Shown: positions 59,266-64,000 of the stretch, in pieces | Layout of the letters: each line of letters opens with the position of its first letter | Position numbering within the stretch: position 1 is the stretch's first letter | NCBI GenBank assembly: GCA_045113695.1 | Contig: JBGUJG010000059.1 | Span: forward strand, 62,001 to 126,000 | Direction: 5' to 3' | Origin: UBA4246 sp045113695 | GTDB taxonomy: Bacteria > Bacillota > Clostridia > Christensenellales > Aristaeellaceae | DNA: 64,000 nucleotides | Position numbers and translations under genes: made by a program | The notes under the pieces: model-generated | Told to the model about the DNA's origin: nothing | Seen by the model: the letters and a program-made list of their open reading frames with translations, nothing else | Databases searched by the model: none

Positions 59266-60111
59266 TCAATCCCCGCCGCCGTACCGGTAGACAAGGTAAG
59301 CCCGGATTTCCTTTTCGATCCAGTATTCCGTTTCCATCCGGCGGCATGGCGCGAGCAGTTCCCTGAGTTCCAGATAAAGCGGCGCCCCGTCTTCCTGACC
59401 CGCCCACAGATCCGCGAAACAATAGTCATACTGCCCGTCATCCAGATGCGCGCAATAGTCCAGCGCGTCCGCTTCAATCACCCTGATCTTGCCGGAATCC
59501 GGAAAAAACGGCAGGATATGCCGGTTGAACAGGGAAATCACGCTCTTTTCCCTTTCGACAACCGTGACGGAAGACACCTCTTTCTTCCGGGAAACCATCA
59601 TCGCATAGTAGCCCAGACCAAGCCCCAGCGTCAGCACCCGGCCGTGCGCGTTCCGCATCTGTCGTTCCATCGAACTGATTTCGGAAGGGCAGACGGTCAT
59701 CCAGGGCATATCATTTTCATACAGGGCAAGCGTCCGTACGGCGGATGAAAAACAGCCGACCGAAAGCCTGGGATAATCCTCGCCGTAATCCGGCATCCGG
59801 TACTGAAACAGTTCGCCTTTCTGATAGCTGACCGTTGTCAGCAGAAAAGCGCCTTCCCTGCTGCTGCCGTCCAGGCGGACGGTCTGCAGATAGGGGTCCT
59901 GCATAAAAGCCCCGCCGTCCAGCACGCGGAAGCTGGCCAGCAGGTTTTCCCGGTATTCGCCGTCCATTTTTGCAAGGAGTCCGCGTTCGCTGAGCGCCCG
60001 GCAAAAGGCTTCATCAGCCGCTGATTCGTCCGCCAGGGACAGCACCGGGTTTTCTCCGTTCAGCCAGCTGCCGATCTCGCTGCTCAGGGATATGGCCCGC
60101 TCAGTATCCAT
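59266..60111 (-). CDS. Rossmann-fold methyltransferase/spermidine synthase-like protein
   Basis: This 281-residue protein has a helical N-terminal half and an AdoMet-type Rossmann domain: VLTLGLGLGYYAMMVS as motif I, a VTVVEREKSVISLFN acid strand, then VIEADALDYC and YDYCFADLWAG. The outline is like spermidine synthases and related class I methyltransferases, but no polyamine motif can be confirmed. The ATG at 60111 follows GAGGG. It precedes the HAD-Tmk gene. The substrate is unknown. Confidence 0.78.
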   Translation of the reverse strand: MDTERAISLSSEIGSWLNGENPVLSLADESAADEAFCRALSERGLLAKMDGEYRENLLASFRVLDGGAFMQDPYLQTVRLDGSSREGAFLLTTVSYQKGELFQYRMPDYGEDYPRLSVGCFSSAVRTLALYENDMPWMTVCPSEISSMERQMRNAHGRVLTLGLGLGYYAMMVSRKKEVSSVTVVEREKSVISLFNRHILPFFPDSGKIRVIEADALDYCAHLDDGQYDYCFADLWAGQEDGAPLYLELRELLAPCRRMETEYWIEKEIRAYLVYRYGGGD

Positions 60112-60128
60112 ACGTTTTCCCTCAAGAG

Positions 60129-60165
60129 AAAACTCTGTGCAAAGCATATGCTCCCACAGAGTTTT
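60129..60165 (-). terminator. Hairpin terminator after the DAK2 gene
   Basis: AAAACTCTGTG (60129-60139) pairs with CACAGAGTTTT (60155-60165). On the minus strand it is 24 bases beyond the DAK2 stop and ends in TTTTCTCTTG. The next gene's ribosome site lies just behind, so read-through probably occurs. Confidence 0.6.
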
Positions 60166-60188
60166 TTGTGTGCCGGGACAGATTTGTC

Positions 60189-61844
60189 TTATTCAACCGC
60201 AATCAGATAGTAGTACAGCGGCTGGCCTCCGTTCTGCAGTTCGATATCGCAGTCCGGGAATAGTTCCTCAAACTCTTCCGCCAGCCCGCGCGCTTCTTCT
60301 TCTTTCGTTTCTTCCCCGTAATACAGGGTGATCAGGCTGTCGTCATCGGTGACGATTTCCTTTGCCAGGGAAACGGCCACATCATGGATAGACCCGCCGC
60401 TTTCCGTTACCCTGCCGTTGCTCAGGCCGATCACGTCGCCCTGCTTGATGTGCAGCGCTTCGTATTCGCTGTCCCTGACGGCGTAGGTGATCGTACCGGT
60501 ACGGACTTTTTCGGCCGCTTCTGTCATGTGTTTTTCATTTTCTTCCGGCGTGCTGTCGGGCTGGAAGGCGACCACCGCCGCAATGCCCATTGCCACATTC
60601 TTGGTCGGGATCACGATCACGCGGTTTTCGCACAGCTGAGCGGCCTGCTGGGCCGCAAGCACGACGTTGCCGTTGTTGGGGAAGACAAAGACTGTCTCCG
60701 CATGAACGCCCTCGATGGCTTTCTGGAGATCCTCGATCGAGGGGTTCATCGTCTGTCCGCCTTCCACGATGGCGTCCACGGTCAGATCCTTGAAGATGTT
60801 CGAAAAGCCTTTGCCCATCGAGACAGTCACCATCCCGTAGGGCTTTGTTTCTTCGCTCGGAACGGGTGCGGACGCTTCTGCGTTTTCTTCCGCACTGGCT
60901 TTCCGGGCTTCGGCCAGATTAACCAGTTCCATGTCGGTCAGGTCGCCCAGGATCTGACCGCACTGCAGGGCTTTTCCGGGATCGTTGGTATGGACGGATA
61001 CTGTCAGATTCGGGAGTTCGCCTTTGATCTTCAGATAATCGCCGATTCTGTTCAGCTGGCGCTTGAGCAGGTCGACGTCGGACTGAACGGCCTTTTTATT
61101 GACATTGACCAGACTGTAGCGGACAGAATAGGTAAAGCGGAGATCCTCGGCTTCTTCCTCCTCCTCCTCGTCCGGAGCCTGGCCGCTCTCCCGGTCTTCA
61201 TTCTGCTCCAGATCCAGGGTCTCTCCGCGCAGGCAGGCGGCGTAGCCCCGGTAAATGTGCATCAGGCCCTGACCGCCGGCGTCCACCACGCCGGCCTGTT
61301 TGAGGATCGGCAGCATGTCGGGCGTCTGTGCCAGAATCTCACCGCCGGTCGTCAGGATGTTGGTAAACAGGGCGTCAAAATCCTCCGGAGCGCGCTCGGC
61401 CTGTTTGACCGCTTCCTCTGCGATCACGCGGGCAACCGTCAGGATTGTGCCCTCCTTGGGGCGCATGACCGCCTTATAGGCCGTATCCGCACCCCGCTTG
61501 AGGGCGGCGGCAAATTCGACCGGCCCGGCAACGTCCAGTCCTTCCAGCGCCCGCGAAAAACCGCGGTAAAGCTGGCTGGTGATCACGCCGCTGTTGCCTC
61601 TGGCGCCGCGCAGCGCGCCTTTTGCCAGGGCTGCCGCCGCTTTGCCGATGGACGGATACACCTGTGCGTTGATTTCTTTAACGGCTGATGCCATCGTGAG
61701 CGACATATTCGTGCCGGTATCCCCGTCCGGTACCGGAAAAACGTTCAGCGCGTCGACCTTTTCCCGGTTCTTTTCCAGCAGGGCAGTGCCGGCCAGTACC
61801 ATCTCACGCAGCATCAGGCCGTCTATCGCCTTGATTTCTATCAA
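60189..61844 (-). CDS. DAK2-DegV-like protein (YloV/FakA family)
   Basis: This 551-residue protein has an N-terminal DhaL-type nucleotide-binding domain (DALNVFPVPDGDTGTNMSLT; GARGNSGVITSQLYRG), a middle linker with an acidic Glu run, and a C-terminal DAK1-like domain. It resembles FakA, which phosphorylates fatty acids bound to FakB so that external fatty acids enter phospholipid synthesis. No fakB/degV gene is in view. The start is TTG at 61844, eight bases after GGAGG; an ATG at 61859 lies within that ribosome site. The pairing with asp23 upstream is standard in Bacillota. Confidence 0.9.
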   Translation of the reverse strand: MIEIKAIDGLMLREMVLAGTALLEKNREKVDALNVFPVPDGDTGTNMSLTMASAVKEINAQVYPSIGKAAAALAKGALRGARGNSGVITSQLYRGFSRALEGLDVAGPVEFAAALKRGADTAYKAVMRPKEGTILTVARVIAEEAVKQAERAPEDFDALFTNILTTGGEILAQTPDMLPILKQAGVVDAGGQGLMHIYRGYAACLRGETLDLEQNEDRESGQAPDEEEEEEAEDLRFTYSVRYSLVNVNKKAVQSDVDLLKRQLNRIGDYLKIKGELPNLTVSVHTNDPGKALQCGQILGDLTDMELVNLAEARKASAEENAEASAPVPSEETKPYGMVTVSMGKGFSNIFKDLTVDAIVEGGQTMNPSIEDLQKAIEGVHAETVFVFPNNGNVVLAAQQAAQLCENRVIVIPTKNVAMGIAAVVAFQPDSTPEENEKHMTEAAEKVRTGTITYAVRDSEYEALHIKQGDVIGLSNGRVTESGGSIHDVAVSLAKEIVTDDDSLITLYYGEETKEEEARGLAEEFEELFPDCDIELQNGGQPLYYYLIAVE

Positions 61845-61917
61845 CGAATTTTCCTCCATTCGAGCCGGACCCGGCAAAAGCGAAGCGCCGCCGGCTCCCA
61901 TTGATGGATGCTCCGGA

Positions 61918-62268
61918 TCAGACGCGAATCCCTTCCACGGTAATATTGACGCCGCGCACCTGTACACCGGTCATGCTTTCCAGCTTGTAGCGAACCACTT
62001 CCACGATCGTTTTGCATACCTCGGCGACGGAGACACCGTATTCCACCACGATATACAGATTCACATCCAGCTGATTATCCACCATCTTGATTTCGACGCC
62101 CTTGCTCAGGTTCTCCCTCCCGAGCCATTCGACAATGCCGTCTTTGGCCCGTTTGGAAGACATGGCGACAATGCCGTAGCATTCCAGCACGGCATAACCG
62201 ACCACTTTGAGCAGCACGTCATCCGAAATCGAGATGGTGCCGATGTCATTCTTGATCTTGCATTCCAT
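61918..62268 (-). CDS. Asp23/Gls24 family envelope stress protein
   Basis: This 116-residue protein matches YloU/Asp23-type proteins: ISDDVLLKVVGYAVLECYGIVAM near the start, then GVEIKMVDNQLDVNLYIVVEYGVSVAEVCKTI and a final VRGVNITVEGIRV. In staphylococci Asp23 attaches to the membrane and its loss triggers cell-wall stress. The ATG at 62268 was chosen because it follows AGGGGG and gives the normal N-terminus; the frame is open to 62340. It leads the asp23-DAK2 unit. Confidence 0.92.
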   Translation of the reverse strand: MECKIKNDIGTISISDDVLLKVVGYAVLECYGIVAMSSKRAKDGIVEWLGRENLSKGVEIKMVDNQLDVNLYIVVEYGVSVAEVCKTIVEVVRYKLESMTGVQVRGVNITVEGIRV

Positions 62269-62311
62269 AATCCTGTGACCCCCTTCTGAATAAATCAATA
62301 AGGTCATAAAC

Positions 62312-62340
62312 AGTATACATGATTTTTTGTCTTTCCGCAA
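62312..62340 (-). promoter_or_regulatory. Sigma-A promoter for asp23-DAK2
   Basis: On the minus strand TTGCGG (62340-62335) and TATACT (62317-62312) are 17 bases apart with a TG directly before the -10. Confidence 0.68.
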
Positions 62341-62445
62341 CAGTCAAAACGGGGTTTTCCGCGCCATGAGCAGCATGAAAAGCGGAAAAAGACATAAATA
62401 TGGAAAGCTTTCCGGAAAACATCCCCAGGACGGCACGGGGAACCT

Positions 62446-62474
62446 TTGACACGGAAGGCAAAAAAACGTATACT
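62446..62474 (+). promoter_or_regulatory. Consensus sigma-A promoter for the 162-residue protein
   Basis: A perfect TTGACA (62446-62451) and TATACT (62469-62474) are 17 bases apart, 36 bases upstream of the ATG at 62511. Confidence 0.85.
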
Positions 62475-62510
62475 GTTCATACCATCTCTTTGCCGGAAAA
62501 GGAGCTACCC

Positions 62511-62999
62511 ATGTCACAGAAGATTTATCTGTATGTCCGAAAAGGCAGCGAGAAAGATATCCGCGAGGCGCTGGACGACATCCTGTCCAGCGGACTGGTG
62601 GAGCGCATTGCCGACGAGAAAGGCCAGGTCCTCTCGCTGGAAGTCAGAACGGCGGATCCTGAGGCCGCCGCGGCCCCGCAGGCCAAAGCCGCTTCCCGGA
62701 CACCCGATATCCGGAAAAAGGTCCTCGCCAGAAAAAGCGCCGTCCGCAGCGGCATTGAATGCGTCACCGCCATGACGCAGGCCGTCCGCGGAGAAGATGA
62801 AACCTGTCTGGGCCAGCTGATTACGCTGACGGACCGCGGCGGCGGAGAAGAAGAACTGGAGGCCCAGCGTCTCAAAACCCTCTGGGACATGAACCAGCCC
62901 CGCGTTTTCCTGATGGAACTGCCCGGCCGGGCGGTCATCGAAGGAGCCGGCTGTGCCTGGTATCCGCTGGACGGGCTGGACGCTTCCTCAGTTCCTTGA
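62511..62999 (+). CDS. Protein of unknown function, 162 residues
   Basis: I do not recognise this protein. It starts MSQKIYLYVRKGSEKDIREALDDILSSG-like, with an alpha/beta N-terminal part (about 1-50), an Ala/Pro-rich linker, a basic helix (IRKKVLARKSAVRSGI) and a second small domain that ends PGRAVIEGAGCAWYPLDGLD. No membrane segment or signal peptide. AAGGAG precedes the ATG, and a near-consensus promoter suggests strong expression. Its last 12 bases overlap the end of radA, which converges with it. Confidence 0.78.
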   Translation: MSQKIYLYVRKGSEKDIREALDDILSSGLVERIADEKGQVLSLEVRTADPEAAAAPQAKAASRTPDIRKKVLARKSAVRSGIECVTAMTQAVRGEDETCLGQLITLTDRGGGEEELEAQRLKTLWDMNQPRVFLMELPGRAVIEGAGCAWYPLDGLDASSVP

Positions 63000-64000
63000 A
63001 AACACACCCAGCACCGCCATCGCCTGCGCCACGGTATCCACCGGATGCAGATGAACGTCCGGCAGATTCTTCAGCTTCCGGACACTGTCCTTCGGGCAGA
63101 CGATATCCGTAAATCCGAGCCGTCTGCATTCGGCAATCCGCCGGTCCAGATGAGCGATGCCGCGTACCTCGCCTGCCAGACCGACTTCGCCCATGATCGC
63201 ATACTCCGCCGGCAGCACCAGGTCCCTGAAAGACGAAACGGCAGCCATGCATACGGCCAGATCAGCCGCCGGCTCGCTCAGGGAGATCCCTCCGGCCACG
63301 TTGATATAGACATCCTGATTATACAGCCGGAGACCGGCGCGTTTTTCAAGCACGGCCAGCAGCAGCATGATCCTGGCGTTGTCCATCCCGTTAACGGTGC
63401 GCCGAGGAGCCGTATAATAGGATTGCGTCACCAGCGCCTGAATGTCCACCAGAATCGGCCGGGATCCTTCCATCGCGCATAGCACGCAGGACCCGCTGGC
63501 GTTTTTCGCCCGCTGGGAAAGCAGCGTCTCGGAGGGATGATCCACCGGCAGCATGCCCTGAGCCGTCATTTCAAACACGCCCAGCTCGTTCACAGAACCG
63601 AAACGGTTTTTGTTGGCGCGCAGCAGGCGGTATTCGTGCTGGTGATCCCCCTCGAAGGAGAGCACCACATCCACCATGTGTTCCAGCACCCTGGGCCCAG
63701 CGATCGCTCCTTCTTTGGTGACGTGGCCGACCAGCATCATCGTACACCCGCTGGTCTTGGCATAACGCATCAGCAGGGACGCGCTTTCCCGGATCTGGCT
63801 GACAGAACCCGGCGCGCTGGCCATCTCGGGGCGGTACATGGTCTGTATGGAGTCGATGACCGCGTAATCCGGCTGGATCTCATTCAGCCGTTCTTCAACG
63901 GCGTCCATGGCGTTTTCCGCCAGGACCAGCATCCCGCTTTTCTCCGCCCCAAGGCGCTCGGCCCTCAGTTTCACCTGCCGGGCGCTTTCTTCCCCTGTGA
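62988..64000 (-). CDS. radA: DNA repair protein RadA, 5' end beyond window
   Basis: RadA (Sms) is a RecA-related ATPase that drives branch migration in recombination repair. The visible part runs from TGEESARQVKLRAERLG, just after the Walker A region that lies outside the window, through the Walker B strand (YAVIDSIQTM), the RadA-specific KNRFGSVNELGVFEM motif and the Lon-protease-like C-terminal domain (VYINVAGGISLSEPAADLAVCMA; GEVGLAGEVRGIAHLDRRI). The gene remains open to base 64000 on the minus strand, so the start and zinc finger are outside. Confidence 0.95.
   Translation of the reverse strand, partial: TGEESARQVKLRAERLGAEKSGMLVLAENAMDAVEERLNEIQPDYAVIDSIQTMYRPEMASAPGSVSQIRESASLLMRYAKTSGCTMMLVGHVTKEGAIAGPRVLEHMVDVVLSFEGDHQHEYRLLRANKNRFGSVNELGVFEMTAQGMLPVDHPSETLLSQRAKNASGSCVLCAMEGSRPILVDIQALVTQSYYTAPRRTVNGMDNARIMLLLAVLEKRAGLRLYNQDVYINVAGGISLSEPAADLAVCMAAVSSFRDLVLPAEYAIMGEVGLAGEVRGIAHLDRRIAECRRLGFTDIVCPKDSVRKLKNLPDVHLHPVDTVAQAMAVLGVFSRN

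Noticed and set aside
1..64000. CRISPR array, looked for because of the CARF-like protein
   Set aside because: I saw no run of regularly spaced direct repeats and no cas genes in the window.
1..64000. tRNA or rRNA genes, insertion sequences, prophage or integrase genes
   Set aside because: No cloverleaf, rRNA core sequence, transposase, integrase or flanking direct repeats were recognised.

Overview
The window is 64 kb of compact bacterial DNA with roughly 55 % G+C by eye, 1-20 base gaps and many 4-base ATGA, GTGA or TTGA overlaps. The gene set fits a member of the Clostridia (Bacillota): an Asp23 protein followed by a YloV-type DAK2 protein, a maf-mreB-mreC-mreD-PBP2-minD-rodA block, an RsbU/RsbW-type module, a TrkA/TrkH pair, and Sec-exported proteins with plain AxA-type signal peptides. 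A gut or rumen Christensenellales-like organism is my guess and is not proven. I see no rRNA, tRNA, insertion sequence, prophage or CRISPR array.

Layout. 1-2305: end of a sensor kinase gene coupled to ispE. 2328-7724: a small membrane protein, then an ABC-2 exporter unit of GldA/GldF/GldG/DUF4340 type. 7789-8013: a strong terminator and a candidate structured RNA. 8032-9972: an ATP-grasp/esterase pair. 10113-15306: an operon ending in a membrane regulator, an RsbU-like phosphatase and an RsbW-like kinase. 15699-19054: TrkA, TrkH and a DUF4332 protein. 19172-34159: a minus-strand, operon-like run of 13 genes for aldarate (glucarate/galactarate) breakdown, with tctB and tctA at its head and an rpoN gene inside it. 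34160-34625: a divergent control region. 34626-42554, plus strand: tctC, three more exported proteins, a PrpR-type sigma-54 activator and a 2-hydroxyacid dehydrogenase. 42548-46853: GtrA, a CARF-nuclease-like protein, a K+/H+ antiporter and an SGNH hydrolase. 46981-56760: the cell-elongation cluster. 56886-62268: mnmA, a HAD-thymidylate kinase fusion, a methyltransferase, a DAK2 protein and Asp23. 62511-64000: an unknown protein and the 3' part of radA.

How the parts fit. The tripartite TctABC system probably imports an aldarate. GudD and GarD dehydrate glucarate and galactarate to 5-keto-4-deoxyglucarate. A DapA-family lyase probably takes the place of GarL. GarR and glycerate kinase then deliver phosphoglycerate. 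The region between tctB and tctC carries two outward-facing sigma-54 promoters with GG-N10-GC spacing and, between them, GTTTCA-N3-TGTAAC dyads placed like enhancer sites. The sigma-54 gene itself lies in the run read from one of these promoters, and a sigma-54 activator with a PrpR-type sensor domain lies 5 kb away. The locus therefore looks like a self-contained, substrate-switched sigma-54 regulon. This is my leading candidate for a little-described system. The secreted UxuA-like protein, the CARF nuclease without a CRISPR array and the structured RNA are further points of interest.
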